Notes: generated by a model from the letters alone, not told the origin. A stretch of DNA of 64,000 bases from Streptomyces sp. DvalAA-43 (GCF_900091725.1 NZ_FMBW01000063.1:124001-188000); one strand, 5' to 3'; positions 8,985-17,741 are shown, numbered from the stretch's first letter. Translations and numbers: made by a program.

Positions 8985-9542
8985 ATGGAGAACCGCGAGC
9001 TCTGGGCCTTCCTGAACTCTCTTCGTACCGGCGACGTGCTCTCGGGCAGGATCGCGTCGATCGAGCGGTTCGGCGTGTTCGTGGCGCTTGACAGCGGCCC
9101 TGACCACCCGGTCTTCCCCGGCGTCGGGTTCATCACGATTCCCGAACTGTCCTGGCGACACTTCGAAGATGCCTCGGACATCGTTCAGGTGGGACAACGC
9201 GTTTCATGCGAGTTCCTTCAGTTCGACACGACGAACGGAGAGGCCAGGCTGTCCTTGCGAGCAATGCAGCCCGACCCCTTTCAGACGTTCGCCGACAGCA
9301 CCACGGTGGGGCAGACGTTGCAAGGGCGGGTCACCAAGCTGATCCCGTTCGGCGCCTTCGTCCAGGTCACCGATGGCATCGTGGGACTGGTCCATCTGCA
9401 AGAGCTCGCAGAGACGCCCATCGAAGCTCCGGAAGAAGTCGTCCAAGTCGACGACAAGGTCGTGGTCGTCGTCACTGGGATCGACCGCGAGCGTCGCAGG
9501 CTGGCACTTTCGCGCCGACAGGCTTCTACGGCTCTCGACTGA
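8985..9542 (+). CDS. S1 RNA-binding domain protein (two S1 repeats)
   Basis: Start at ATG 8985 because GAGGGTGG lies just upstream; the longer frame runs into an IS scar. The 185-residue product has two S1 folds. The first is residues ~8-85 (GDVLSGRIASIERFGVFVAL), the second ~105-178 (TLQGRVTKLIPFGAFVQV, then GLVHLQEL and RRRLALS). S1 pairs bind RNA or bridge ribosomal contacts. This is far shorter than ribosomal protein S1 (four or more repeats), so it is an accessory two-repeat form with unknown partner. It converges on the next gene with 4 bp between them. Confidence 0.85.
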   Translation: MENRELWAFLNSLRTGDVLSGRIASIERFGVFVALDSGPDHPVFPGVGFITIPELSWRHFEDASDIVQVGQRVSCEFLQFDTTNGEARLSLRAMQPDPFQTFADSTTVGQTLQGRVTKLIPFGAFVQVTDGIVGLVHLQELAETPIEAPEEVVQVDDKVVVVVTGIDRERRRLALSRRQASTALD

Positions 9543-9546
9543 CCGC

Positions 9547-10881
9547 TCAAGGTACCGCCCCGACCCGAAGCAAGTTCTCCACCGCCGTCTCCGTCCAGGC
9601 AGAGTTCAGGTCCCGCCCCCAATACCTTTTTCGTGGTCCCGCAATGGGGCTCCCGGCCTCCGGGACCGGCATGACCGCTCCCCCCTGTTGAACGTATGGC
9701 CGTGGGGTGGTGTCACCGGTCCCGGAGGCGCTGACAGACCGCTGATCAGGGGCACGACCGTTCGCCTCACAGTGCACCGGGCGGTACACGTGAGCGTGCA
9801 CCGCGCGGGCCGAGCTTGCGGGAGTGGCACGGCTGCCTCGGCTGAGTTCCTCGAGGAACTGTCGTTGGCCGTCCAGGAATCCGTCCGCGAAGAGCGAGTG
9901 CGGGGAGAAGAGCGCGGTGAGCGTGATCTTGAGGTCCGACTGCTCAATGGACTGCTTGAGCAGTGAATGGGTCGCGTCCGGGTAATGCTTGACCGTCAAT
10001 GCGCCGCCTGCGTCCAGCACCTTGTGGTACGTGCGCTCCGTGTCGGCGGTGTCCACGTTGATGTCATGGCCTGCGAGGGTCAGCAGCACCGGTACGCCGC
10101 GCAGGGCGCGGAGGTCTTGTGTGGCGTCCGCGGTGTAGTTCTTGGAGATGAAGCCCCAGCGATCGGCGGTCATGCCGTCCGCGTCGCCGCCCATCGCCCT
10201 GACGTACTCCTCGAAGGTCGCGTGGCGTTCCAGCAGCCGGAGGGTGGTGTCGCTCTTGGCGGTCTCCGCCTTGGTGCGGGCTGCTGATGCGTCGTCGGCG
10301 CGCAGCTCGGCGAGGAGGTTGTAGCGGCCCTGCTGGAGCCAGTTGATCGCGGGCGAGACGGCGATGACGAAGCTCACGGGCGTCTTGGCGGCGATCTTCG
10401 GAAGGACCCAGCCCGCCTGGCTGGCGCCCCAGAGCCCGATCCGGTCGCCGTCGATGTCCGGGCGGGCGCGGGCCCAGGCGATGGCGGCGGCTGCCTCGTC
10501 GGCCCGGTCGTCCATGGACTGGTCGAGCCAGTCGCCGGGTGCGCCCGCGACGCCGGGCTTGTCCCAGGACAGGGAGGCGTACCCGGCCTTGGCGTTCGCC
10601 TCCCACATGGGCTTGTAGCCGTCGTCGTGGGTGGCGTCGACAGGGCCGTCGCCGTGGACGTACACGACCAGGCCGGGGTGCTTGCGGCCGTCCCTGGGGA
10701 TGGCCAGTACGCCGTTGAGGGTGTGGCCGCCGTGGCGGATCGTGACCCGCTGCTCGTCCATGTCGTAGGAGTTCTGCCACAGCACCACACCGACGAGGCC
10801 GGCGGTCACGACCAGGACCGTGACGAGTGACCACACGGCGATGCGGATTCCGCGGCGTCGGGGCTGGGTCTTCGGACACAT
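9547..10881 (-). CDS. Membrane-anchored alpha/beta hydrolase (acyl-peptidase/esterase-like)
   Basis: 444 residues. Residues ~11-33 (IRIAVWSLVTVLVVTAGLVG) form a single N-terminal membrane anchor, so the enzyme faces outside. The oxyanion-hole strand VVYVHGDGPVD, nucleophile elbow GASQAGW and late His in YPDATHSLLK identify an alpha/beta hydrolase of the dienelactone hydrolase/acylaminoacyl-peptidase type. Homologous pattern ends near LDGQRQFLEELSR (about residue 343). The last ~100 residues are Arg/Ala/Pro-rich and look like run-on translation, so the 3' end may be shifted or truncated. It is divergent from the GNAT-PaaX operon. Confidence 0.8.
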   Translation of the reverse strand: MCPKTQPRRRGIRIAVWSLVTVLVVTAGLVGVVLWQNSYDMDEQRVTIRHGGHTLNGVLAIPRDGRKHPGLVVYVHGDGPVDATHDDGYKPMWEANAKAGYASLSWDKPGVAGAPGDWLDQSMDDRADEAAAAIAWARARPDIDGDRIGLWGASQAGWVLPKIAAKTPVSFVIAVSPAINWLQQGRYNLLAELRADDASAARTKAETAKSDTTLRLLERHATFEEYVRAMGGDADGMTADRWGFISKNYTADATQDLRALRGVPVLLTLAGHDINVDTADTERTYHKVLDAGGALTVKHYPDATHSLLKQSIEQSDLKITLTALFSPHSLFADGFLDGQRQFLEELSRGSRATPASSARAVHAHVYRPVHCEANGRAPDQRSVSASGTGDTTPRPYVQQGGAVMPVPEAGSPIAGPRKRYWGRDLNSAWTETAVENLLRVGAVP

Positions 10882-10921
10882 GGGATGGCTGCCTCTGTTC
10901 GGGTTCGAGTGGACACCTAAA

Positions 10922-10957
10922 CTATCACCAGTGAAACGATCACTGAGAGTTTGATAG
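10922..10957. promoter_or_regulatory. Putative operator between hydrolase and GNAT-PaaX operon
   Basis: Nested dyads: outer arms CTATCA (10922-10927) and TGATAG (10952-10957), inner arms CAGTGA (10929-10934) and TCACTG (10940-10945). The long-spaced outer arms resemble the style of PaaX sites, though not their exact sequence. The position in a divergent promoter next to a PaaX-type regulator suggests autoregulation and control of the hydrolase. Confidence 0.55.
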
Positions 10958-10994
10958 ATTTGAATCCCGGTTTCAGAGAGAAAGGGAGCACAGC

Positions 10995-11630
10995 ATGGGA
11001 CTGGACACGACAGGTCCCGGGGCCGGACCGGTGACAGTGCGGCGGGGCGTTCCGGCCGGAGCCGAGCGGCGGGCGGCCGAGCTGTACTGGGACGCCTTCG
11101 GCCGCAAACTCGGTCCCGCCCTGAACCCGCCGGGCAAGGCGGTGCCCTTCATCGCCGCCCACCTGAACGCCGATCGCGCGGTCTGCGCACTCCTGGACGG
11201 GCAGCTCGTCGGCCTCGCCGGCTACCAGCACGACGGGCGGGCCCTCACCGGAGGATCGGCTTGCGCCGTGCTGCGGGCGTACGGACACCTACGTGGACTG
11301 CACCGACTCCTGCTCCTCGCCCTGTTCGAACGCCGCCCGGCCCCCGGACAACTCGTCATGGACGGCATCGCCGTGGACCCGGCCATGCGCGGCCGGGGCG
11401 TCGGGAGCATGCTCATCGAGGAAGTAGCCGCCGTCGCGGCGGAGCAGGACTGCCGGGAGATCAGACTGGACGTGATCGACACCAACCCGCGCGCCAGGGC
11501 CCTGTACGAGCGGCGCGGCTTCACGGCCGTACGTACCGAGCACACGCCCTACCTGCGCGGGCTGCTCGGATTCGGCGCGGTGACCACCATGCACCGCCCG
11601 GTCGGAACAAAAGGAGTGAGAGAACTGTGA
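10995..11630 (+). CDS. GNAT-family N-acetyltransferase
   Basis: 211 residues. The acetyl-CoA pyrophosphate loop is RGRGVGSML (motif A), preceded by the strand LVMDGIAVDPAM. The C-terminal motif B reads NPRARALYERRGF. An AGAGAAAGGGAG SD precedes the ATG. Its stop overlaps the next gene's GTG (GTGA at 11627), so it is translationally coupled to the PaaX-like regulator. Substrate unknown; it is a single-domain cytoplasmic enzyme. Confidence 0.9.
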   Translation: MGLDTTGPGAGPVTVRRGVPAGAERRAAELYWDAFGRKLGPALNPPGKAVPFIAAHLNADRAVCALLDGQLVGLAGYQHDGRALTGGSACAVLRAYGHLRGLHRLLLLALFERRPAPGQLVMDGIAVDPAMRGRGVGSMLIEEVAAVAAEQDCREIRLDVIDTNPRARALYERRGFTAVRTEHTPYLRGLLGFGAVTTMHRPVGTKGVREL

Positions 11631-12511
11631 GCGCCGAGACCGACCACGTCGAAATCCCCACCCGCATGCTCGTCCACGCGCTGATCCGCGAGGACGGCAC
11701 CGTCGACGCGGATGAGCTGTACACCGTCGCCAACACTCTGGGCATGAGCGACCAGCAGGTACGGCTGTGCATCAAACGCCTCGTGTCCGAAGGCCGATTC
11801 ACCCACGAGGGCCGAGGCCGCAAGGCGGAGCTGCACGCGACCACGGACACCAAGCGTGCCCTCGCCCCCAATGCGGACTTCCTGCGGCACGCATTCCAAC
11901 AGGATGCCGGGCTCGCGCCCTGGGACGGTGTCTGGCACCTGGCCGCCTTCGCGGTGCCCGAATCGGCGCGCACCGCCCGGGACGCCCTGCGCGAGACGCT
12001 CGTCCACCTCGGCGGCGCCCCGCTCCAGGGCGGATTGTACGTCTGCGCCAACACGTGGGAACCGTACGTCGAAGAAGCGGCCCACCGCCTCGGCACCCAC
12101 GACGCGCTCACCCTCCTCACCACGACGGACCTGCGCAAGGGAGACACCCAGGAACCTGCCGAACTCGCCCGACGTCTATGGCCCCTGCGGGAGACCGCCG
12201 ATCGCTACTCCCACCTCAGCCGCATCGCCCGGCCCCGCCTCGCCCGGCTCACCGGCCCTGCCGAACTCTCCTCATCCGCACTCCTCACCATCGCTGTCGA
12301 GCTGGCCGCCGAACTCACCCGCGCCATGGAGCCCGACCCGTTGCTACCGCCTCAGCTCCTGCCCCGGCCCTGGCCCGGCGCCCAGGCCCGGGAGCTCATC
12401 GCCCAGTGCTGGGCGGCCCTGCACGAACGTGACCAGGGCGAAGCCCGCCCGGCTCTCTTCCGCCTCTACGCCGACATCACCCGAGAAACAGCAGACCGGA
12501 CCGCGCACTGA
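11627..12511 (+). CDS. PaaX-family transcriptional regulator
   Basis: 294 residues from GTG 11627, with AAGGAG 11 nt upstream inside the preceding gene. An N-terminal winged helix (~residues 8-65, DELYTVANTLGMSDQQVRLC then LVSEGRF) is followed by the PaaX middle domain (WDGVWHLAAFAVPES, residues ~100-115) and the all-helical C-terminus. PaaX represses phenylacetate catabolism by binding phenylacetyl-CoA; relatives bind other acyl-CoAs. No paa genes are nearby, so the likely targets are its own operon and the divergent hydrolase. The coupled acetyltransferase may act on the same acyl-CoA-linked chemistry. Confidence 0.88.
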   Translation: MSAETDHVEIPTRMLVHALIREDGTVDADELYTVANTLGMSDQQVRLCIKRLVSEGRFTHEGRGRKAELHATTDTKRALAPNADFLRHAFQQDAGLAPWDGVWHLAAFAVPESARTARDALRETLVHLGGAPLQGGLYVCANTWEPYVEEAAHRLGTHDALTLLTTTDLRKGDTQEPAELARRLWPLRETADRYSHLSRIARPRLARLTGPAELSSSALLTIAVELAAELTRAMEPDPLLPPQLLPRPWPGAQARELIAQCWAALHERDQGEARPALFRLYADITRETADRTAH

Positions 12512-13007
12512 AGACGGAACGGACGGCGCGGTTCGTGCCTGATGGGAGGACTCGTCCCGATGACTTGACGGCGTAGCAACGTGAGGTGTCCATGTGTTTG
12601 GTCAAGCTGTGTGGCTCACAATGCGGGCATGGATGACCGGGGTGGGGACTCGGTGTCGGTGTGACGCGTCGAGGGGCCGGTTCTCGTGGCGGCCCATGTA
12701 ATTCCTGCCGTCGCAGGGGTGAGGGCGGTCGTTGGGTGGGGCGGGTGGGCTTCGTCTCTCCGGCGGCGGAGACAACACGGTCGGCCGCGCTGCGGACGGG
12801 CCGGCCGTCGGCGTCGCGGTGTTCTTGTGGTGGACGATTCTCAGGGTCCGGCTTGAGGTCGCCCTGGTCGCATCGTGACGATCAACCCATGGGGGGCCCA
12901 CCGCCTTCTCCTGGATGAGGTGACTTTTGTGCTCGTAGAGAGTTCCGTCGCGGAGCATGGCGAAGAGGACGTCGGCACTTTCTACGAACCACGGCCGGCA
13001 GCGGCGG
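12512..13007. other. Non-coding or decayed gap
   Basis: About 500 bp with only low-complexity open frames on both strands (Arg/Ser/Pro-rich). I see no family pattern, RNA or repeat. It borders a broken gene and a transposase scar, so it is probably residual DNA from past rearrangement. Confidence 0.4.
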
Positions 13008-13432
13008 TCACGTGACCAGAGGCTCCGCCGACAGCACCACCTGATCGGCCTCACCATCGAACCCGAGCACCGGATGACTGTGGTCGCCGCCCTCGGCGTC
13101 CATCAGCACCGGCTTGCCCAGCCGCAGCCCGACCACCCGCAAGAAGTCGCAGAACACATCCAGTCGCTCCTGGCCCTGGAGCTCCCGCAGATCAACATCG
13201 AAGCCGATCTCCTCCACCGCCCAGAACCGGAGAATCGCCAGCACATCGGCAGCCGGCCAGACCCTCAGCTCCGGGCGCTCAGCGTCAGCCGGGCGAGGCA
13301 GGACTGCCTCCGCCCGAGGCACCGGCAGCACCGTCTCGCCTTCGGAGTACTGAAACGTCCGGCAGCGACCCCATCGAATCCGGATCGAAGAAGCGCACTA
13401 CGTCATGCCACAACAAGTCAGGCAGCACGCCA
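13008..13432 (-). pseudogene. Deleted hypothetical protein (actinobacterial family)
   Basis: The minus-strand frame 13008-13331 gives 107 residues with a well-ordered end (FDVDLRELQGQERLDVFCDF then LGKPVLMDAEGG). Just upstream, in another frame, LWHDVVRFFDPDSMGSLPDV (~13355-13430) looks like the missing N-terminus of the same protein. The joint lacks a middle stretch and changes frame, consistent with an internal deletion. The family is an uncharacterised actinobacterial protein as I remember it; function unknown. The surviving frame could still be translated. Confidence 0.5.
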
Positions 13433-13508
13433 TGCTGCCCTGGGCCTCACCAGAACACAGCCCGATTTCCTTGACGAACCTCATAGGCCCCCGGGAGCAG
13501 ATGACGCT

Positions 13509-13649
13509 TCAGGCCAGGTCGAGCAGGCTCTGGTGGAGGCCGGCGCCTCGCTCGTAGCGGATGTGAAGGCACATGAACCGATGCAGCCAGGCGATGACGC
13601 GCTCAACGACCCGGCGCACCTTGCCCGGTGCTGTCAGTCCCGTCTGCAA
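13509..13649 (-). mobile_element. IS5-family transposase C-terminal remnant
   Basis: Minus strand reads VRRVVERVIAWLHRFMCLHI then RYERGAGLHQSLLDLA and stops at 13509. This is the standard end of IS5-type DDE transposases (VERTFAWLHRFRRLRIRYERR...). The Glu of the DDE triad (VVER) remains but the two Asp-bearing segments are gone. It directly abuts the start of the following gene. Confidence 0.75.
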
Positions 13650-13659
13650 CCATGCCCCC

Positions 13660-14355
13660 ATGACCAATAGCGGGCCCCCACTCCCCACCGACAAGACCGC
13701 CGCCACCGACCACGCTCGACAGAACATGCAGAGCCTGGTCGCCGAGCTCACCGGACGCGGCTGCGAGGTCCTCCTCTTCAACAAGGAAGGCAGGCCGGCG
13801 CCGCAGGAGGGAAGTCTGGAGTTCGACATCGAGGCCCCCGACTCCTACGGCGACACCCTGGTGGTCCCCGGCATCCCCACCCGGTCCCTGAAGTCCGCTA
13901 CAGAGAAGGACAGTTGGCTCCTCCGCTGGGGCCACAAGTCCTACACCTGGACCGCCTTCGTGGAGGAAAGGTCCGCCCTCGCCCAGGGATTGCGCACCAT
14001 CCACGCCAACGCCGACCTCTTCGTCGCCGAACTACGCAAGCACGGACTGCCGTTGAACGCCGACGGGGTGGGCCCCGACTGGGACGCGGCGTCGAGCACG
14101 TGGATCACGTACGACCTGCCGATCGGTGACGAAGTCGTGTACGTGTCCTTCCCGGACCAGCCCATCGGGCCGGGACTGGACCAAGTCCTGTACGTCCAGG
14201 GCGAGGAGCACACCTGGGAGGCGGCCGTCATGGCGGTCTTCACCGAAGCGGGAGTCCCGGTGCCGGACCGGCCGCCCCGCATCAGCTCACCTCCTGACCG
14301 CGACCACCTCCCCGTCGCCGGCCCAGACGGCCGAGTCCGATCGGAAGAGACATGA
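13660..14355 (+). CDS. Hypothetical protein coupled to Nudix protein
   Basis: 231 residues from ATG 13660; the upstream extension of the frame is transposase scar. No family recognised. The protein is acidic with no signal peptide. It contains a strand-rich N-terminal half (CEVLLFNKEG, DTLVVPGIP) and aromatic-rich segments (WGHKSYTWTAFVEE, GEEHTWEAAVMAVFTEAG). Its stop overlaps the next start (ATGA at 14352), so it is translationally coupled to the double-Nudix gene and may work with it. Confidence 0.7.
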   Translation: MTNSGPPLPTDKTAATDHARQNMQSLVAELTGRGCEVLLFNKEGRPAPQEGSLEFDIEAPDSYGDTLVVPGIPTRSLKSATEKDSWLLRWGHKSYTWTAFVEERSALAQGLRTIHANADLFVAELRKHGLPLNADGVGPDWDAASSTWITYDLPIGDEVVYVSFPDQPIGPGLDQVLYVQGEEHTWEAAVMAVFTEAGVPVPDRPPRISSPPDRDHLPVAGPDGRVRSEET

Positions 14356-15449
14356 CGACAACTCCCACTCCTGGCAACCAACCCCGCAGGCCGATGAGCG
14401 ACGAGGAGTACGGAGCCCTGCGGGCTCGGGCCGCGCTGTGGGCCGGCGCGTCCGTGCTGATCACCAATCCGCTGGGGAAGGTACTCGTCCAGCGCGTCGA
14501 CTATCGCGACACATGCCTCCTGCCGGGCGGCGCCGTCGACGCGGGCGAGTCACCGGCTCACGCCGCTGCGCGCGAGGTGATGGAGGAGCTCGGCGTCACC
14601 GCCGTGGCCGACCGGGGCCTGGCCGTCGACTGGGTCTCCGCCGACAGCTTCGGCGCACCCCCGTCCATGCGGTTTCCAGGCGAGATCGTGCATGTCTTCG
14701 ACGGCGGTACCTGGGACGACAACCGGATCGCAGAGATCCGCCTGCCCGGCCACGAGATCACCGGTATCGAGTTCGTCGAACCCGCCCGACTGCCCGGCCT
14801 GCTCTCCCCCACCGATGCGCGCCGCGCCCTCTCGGCGCTCCGCGCCCGTATCAACGCCGCCGGCACGGTGCTCCTGGCGAACGGCCTCCCGATCGCCCCC
14901 ACCGTCCTCGACCGCCTCGGCGCCCTGCGATCCGCCCGCGCCGAGCACCACTACCCGTGGCGCGACGCCCCATCCCCGCACGGGCTCACGGTGACACAGG
15001 TCCACGGATGGCTGTTCGCTCCGGACGGGCGCGTACTCGTCCTCCTCGAACCCGAGACCGGTGCCGCCCGCCTGCCCGGCGGCATGCCCGGGACGCAGGA
15101 CCACGGTGACCCACTATCGACGCTGTACCGCGAGGCCGAAAGAAATGCCGCAGCCCGGCTTGAGGCACCCCTGCTCCTCGGACACGTAACCGATCCCCGA
15201 ACACGGCACGATCACCTGCGCTACGCCGCGGCTTTCACCGACGTCGGTGTCCCACGGACCGATCCAGCCACGGACCGGACCTGTACCCGCATCCTGGCCA
15301 CCCCCGAACAAGCCGCCCAGCTCTTCGACTGGGGCGAACCGGCCACCGATCAGCTTGCCGCAGTACACCGGGCCCGCCACCACCTCGGCCTGCCCAGAGC
15401 CGTCCCTCAGCCCGTCACCGAGCTCCCCTGTCCCACGGCCCTGGCCTGA
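14352..15449 (+). CDS. Tandem Nudix-domain protein, second domain degenerate
   Basis: 365 residues. The first Nudix domain (~25-165) has an intact box: G60, E66, R74, E75, E78, E79, G81, so it should bind Mg2+ and hydrolyse a nucleoside-diphosphate-linked substrate. The second (~212-345) keeps the fold pattern (GWLFAPDGRVLVLLEPETG, LPGGMPG) but the box ends REAERNAAARL. The two catalytic glutamates are R264 and N265, so it is probably non-catalytic, serving in dimerisation or sensing. Double-Nudix proteins with one dead domain are known in Actinobacteria. It is translationally coupled to the gene before it. Confidence 0.88.
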   Translation: MTTTPTPGNQPRRPMSDEEYGALRARAALWAGASVLITNPLGKVLVQRVDYRDTCLLPGGAVDAGESPAHAAAREVMEELGVTAVADRGLAVDWVSADSFGAPPSMRFPGEIVHVFDGGTWDDNRIAEIRLPGHEITGIEFVEPARLPGLLSPTDARRALSALRARINAAGTVLLANGLPIAPTVLDRLGALRSARAEHHYPWRDAPSPHGLTVTQVHGWLFAPDGRVLVLLEPETGAARLPGGMPGTQDHGDPLSTLYREAERNAAARLEAPLLLGHVTDPRTRHDHLRYAAAFTDVGVPRTDPATDRTCTRILATPEQAAQLFDWGEPATDQLAAVHRARHHLGLPRAVPQPVTELPCPTALA

Positions 15450-15456
15450 ACCTCGC

Positions 15457-15861
15457 TCACGCATTCGGTTTGGGGTGATCGCCATCCCGGGAGATGGTCA
15501 CGGTGAGCGTGTACGTACCCATGTGGTGCAGGACGTCGCCGAGGACAGTGGCCACCGGGAGCAGAGGCAGCCGTTGGCCGTGCAGCTGTTCCTCCACCGC
15601 GACCTGCAGCCAGGCCAGTTGGCGGACACGGTTGTCCTCGGTCCAGTCCTCACCGGCGTCGTTGTGCCCCCACCGGCATCCGTCCAGCGGCCCGCGACCC
15701 AGGTGAGTGCTGCTCCAACCGTAGGCTTCCGTCCTGGCCACGCCGAGACTGAACACGTCCTCGTCCGCCAGGTCGTTCTCGGCAAGGACGCGATCAATCC
15801 ACGGGTACCGGTGAAAGACCCCGTGCAGGCCCATGATGAGGGTCGGATCGCTCACGTCCAT
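15457..15861 (-). CDS. Hypothetical protein
   Basis: 134 residues, acidic, soluble, rich in Trp and His (HGVFHRYPWIDRVLAENDLA, WGHNDAGEDWTEDNR). I do not recognise a family. Order and composition look like a true protein. It sits just downstream of a secreted-protein gene on the same strand: it overlaps that gene's annotated frame by 10 bp, or follows it by 15 bp if the frameshift is corrected. The two probably form an operon. It converges on the Nudix gene with 7 bp between. Confidence 0.6.
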   Translation of the reverse strand: MDVSDPTLIMGLHGVFHRYPWIDRVLAENDLADEDVFSLGVARTEAYGWSSTHLGRGPLDGCRWGHNDAGEDWTEDNRVRQLAWLQVAVEEQLHGQRLPLLPVATVLGDVLHHMGTYTLTVTISRDGDHPKPNA

Positions 15862-16175
15862 ACCACCGCGCTCCTTCTACGCTCCGCACGACAGGGTGAC
15901 GGTCTTGGTGACCGCTTTCTCGGGGAGTCCGCGATCCCGATCAAGTCGACGTCGATGACGCTCCGCCACTGGGTCTTGATCCGGTTCCCGCACTTCCACC
16001 ACCCGTGTGCCGATGCCGTCACGGGCGGCGTGCCGGACACGTGGACGTGGTCTCCGTCGGTGATGAACCCGCCGACGTCCGAAGCCGTCATCTCCGAGGC
16101 CGCGTAGGCCGATGGTGCAGCAACGCTGACGGACATCGCCACGGCGAAGACCGCAGACAGAAAGGATGTACGCAC
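15852..16175 (-). CDS. Small secreted protein with 3' frameshift
   Basis: An 107-residue frame starting with a clear signal peptide (MRTSFLSAVFAVAMSVSVAA, cleavage after SAYA, ~residue 25). The mature part is a small compact domain (SDVGGFITDGDHVHVSG, WWKCGNRIKTQW). After DLIGIADSP the frame turns Arg/Ser-rich. The adjacent frame instead gives EKAVTKTVTLSCGA and a stop at 15877, supplying the second cysteine for a disulfide. One missing base near 15922 explains this. The true product is therefore about 100 residues, exported. Function unknown. An 18-bp palindrome lies 51 bp upstream. Confidence 0.6.
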   Translation of the reverse strand: MRTSFLSAVFAVAMSVSVAAPSAYAASEMTASDVGGFITDGDHVHVSGTPPVTASAHGWWKCGNRIKTQWRSVIDVDLIGIADSPRKRSPRPSPCRAERRRSAVVWT

Positions 16176-16225
16176 AGGACTCCCTGCAGATGAGAGGCAG
16201 CGGAGACAGGTGAAGTCCTGCTGAT

Positions 16226-16243
16226 CCTTTACCGCGGTAAAGG
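16226..16243. promoter_or_regulatory. Perfect 18-bp palindrome upstream of secreted-protein gene
   Basis: CCTTTACCGCGGTAAAGG is its own reverse complement. It lies 51-68 bp 5' of the minus-strand start at 16175, where an operator would overlap the promoter. The symmetric, centre-CG form suits a dimeric repressor (LacI or GntR style). Confidence 0.5.
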
Positions 16244-16354
16244 CAGTAACCTTCCCGTTCGGTCAGATCACCCGATCGATACGGGGCACCTGCCCGCTGA
16301 CGTCCCGCCAGGCCGACTGGCCACGCCCATGAGTTGAGCCCAGACCCGCCGACG

Positions 16355-16402
16355 TACCAGGGCCGCCCGCTTACCAGGCCCGCCCGCTTACCAGGCCCGC
16401 CG
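16355..16402. repeat. 17-bp tandem repeat, about 2.8 copies
   Basis: Unit TACCAGGCCCGCCCGCT at 16355 and 16372 (one mismatch), then 14 bp of a third copy from 16389. It lies in a region without an intact gene. Confidence 0.8.
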
Positions 16403-16531
16403 AACAGCAGCACCGATGTCGGCTCGGTCCCGGTTCCCTGGTGGAAAGGTCGCTCGCACGGGTCTCAGGCGCGTTACCAGATACGTGCGCCCAGTCCTGG
16501 AAGGGCAGCCTGGCAGTCGCCCTGGCCGTGG

Positions 16532-16830
16532 TCACCGACCCGAAAGGCCGCTGCTGCGCACCTCGGCGTACAGACAGTACGACTCGGCCCAAGCCGGCAT
16601 GGCCGCGTCCGGCAATGGATCCACGTGCTCAGTCGTCCACCGGTCGTACTGCGCCCGCCGACAGTCCTCGGCCAGAGCGACGAAGTCGGCACTGCGTCGA
16701 GGGGACGCTGGTGGTCCCGCTCGCGGGCCGAGCGCTCCACAGATTCCTCCTGGTAGTAGCGAGCGAGCGCAGCGTCCAGCAACGCTCCTCTGACAGCGAT
16801 GGCCGCCGCGATGGTGCCCGACACGGCGTT
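16532..16830 (-). pseudogene. Frameshifted hypothetical protein
   Basis: A minus-strand frame reads GALLDAALARYYQEESVERS then ARERDHQRPLDAVPT. Near 16685 the sense switches frame to FVALAEDCRRAQYDRWTTEH then VDPLPDAAMPAWAESYCLYAEV, stopping at 16532. Both halves have natural composition, whereas each alternative continuation is Arg/Ser-rich, so one frameshift has split the gene. The 5' end is unclear (around 16830). Function unknown. Confidence 0.5.
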
Positions 16831-17174
16831 CAGCTCACTATCCGGCGACGGGCATCGGAGAAAGCCCGAACCAGCCGTTCCCACACACCACGGCGATGTC
16901 CGCCCCGCCGCCCGTACCGGCCAGGTCACCCCGTCCGTCATCGCTTCTGAAAGGCTCGCGACTTGTGCCACAGGCCTACGCCGAGGGGGGCAAGCCTGCC
17001 CGTCCTCAGCCGGGGAGGGCTCGCAACCGACAGCCCTCGTCGACAACGCGGCAGCTCATGCTGCCCCGCCGTAATCGGCCCTGGAGGGCTTGCGGCCTGC
17101 ACCTGCGCGTTGCTGGCTTTCCCTCCCCCGGGCTCCCGGTCCCGCCCCGTTCCCCACCTCCGCACGGCTGGTGC

Positions 17175-17606
17175 TCATGGGGGACTGCTCCCGGCCCATG
17201 CCGACCAGTGGGGCGTGAGCGGGACTCCGAAGTCCGTCAGTTTCTCCAGGACGTAGTCCCTGGTCTCGTCGGTCATGAAGGGGCAGGCCGCGTCGAGCAC
17301 GTCCAGGTCGTCGAGCAGGAGCTCCAGCACCTGGAACCAGAAAGCGTCGTTCAGTGTCGTGTCCGTGCTACGCAGGCCGAGATCGACGCATGCGAAGCAA
17401 CGGCGCAGGAGATCCTCGTGCGCGGACGGACGCCGCAGCGCCGGCATCACCAGCCGGTCGGCGAAGCCGTCTCTCAGGAGCGGGAAGAGAAGCACTTCCC
17501 CATCCGCGTCCTCCTCCGCCAGGAGCCGGATGGTCTCCGCCGCCTCGGGCACCGAGTCCAGGAGAATCTCCTGCACGTTCGAACGCGTCATGGCGGACGT
17601 CGGCAT
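17175..17606 (-). CDS. Hypothetical acidic helical protein
   Basis: 143 residues; ATG 17606, with a possible second start at MTRSNVQE five residues in. It is strongly acidic and helical (SVPEAAETIRLLAEEDADG, QVLELLLDDLDVLDAACPFM, TDETRDYVLEKLTDFGV). No signal or membrane segment. Small acidic helical proteins of this kind often are immunity or antitoxin-like partners, but no toxin gene is adjacent, so that is only a guess. Confidence 0.65.
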   Translation of the reverse strand: MPTSAMTRSNVQEILLDSVPEAAETIRLLAEEDADGEVLLFPLLRDGFADRLVMPALRRPSAHEDLLRRCFACVDLGLRSTDTTLNDAFWFQVLELLLDDLDVLDAACPFMTDETRDYVLEKLTDFGVPLTPHWSAWAGSSPP

Positions 17607-17741
17607 CCATTCACCTACTCGATAGAACTGGCGGTGCGAGAGTACAACCCTCTGTGTCGGCTGACGCCGTTCGGGCCAGTCCGGGTGCCGAGTACAGCGA
17701 GAGGGGTGCAGGCGTCACTCACCTGGGGGCGGGCCCTTCTG

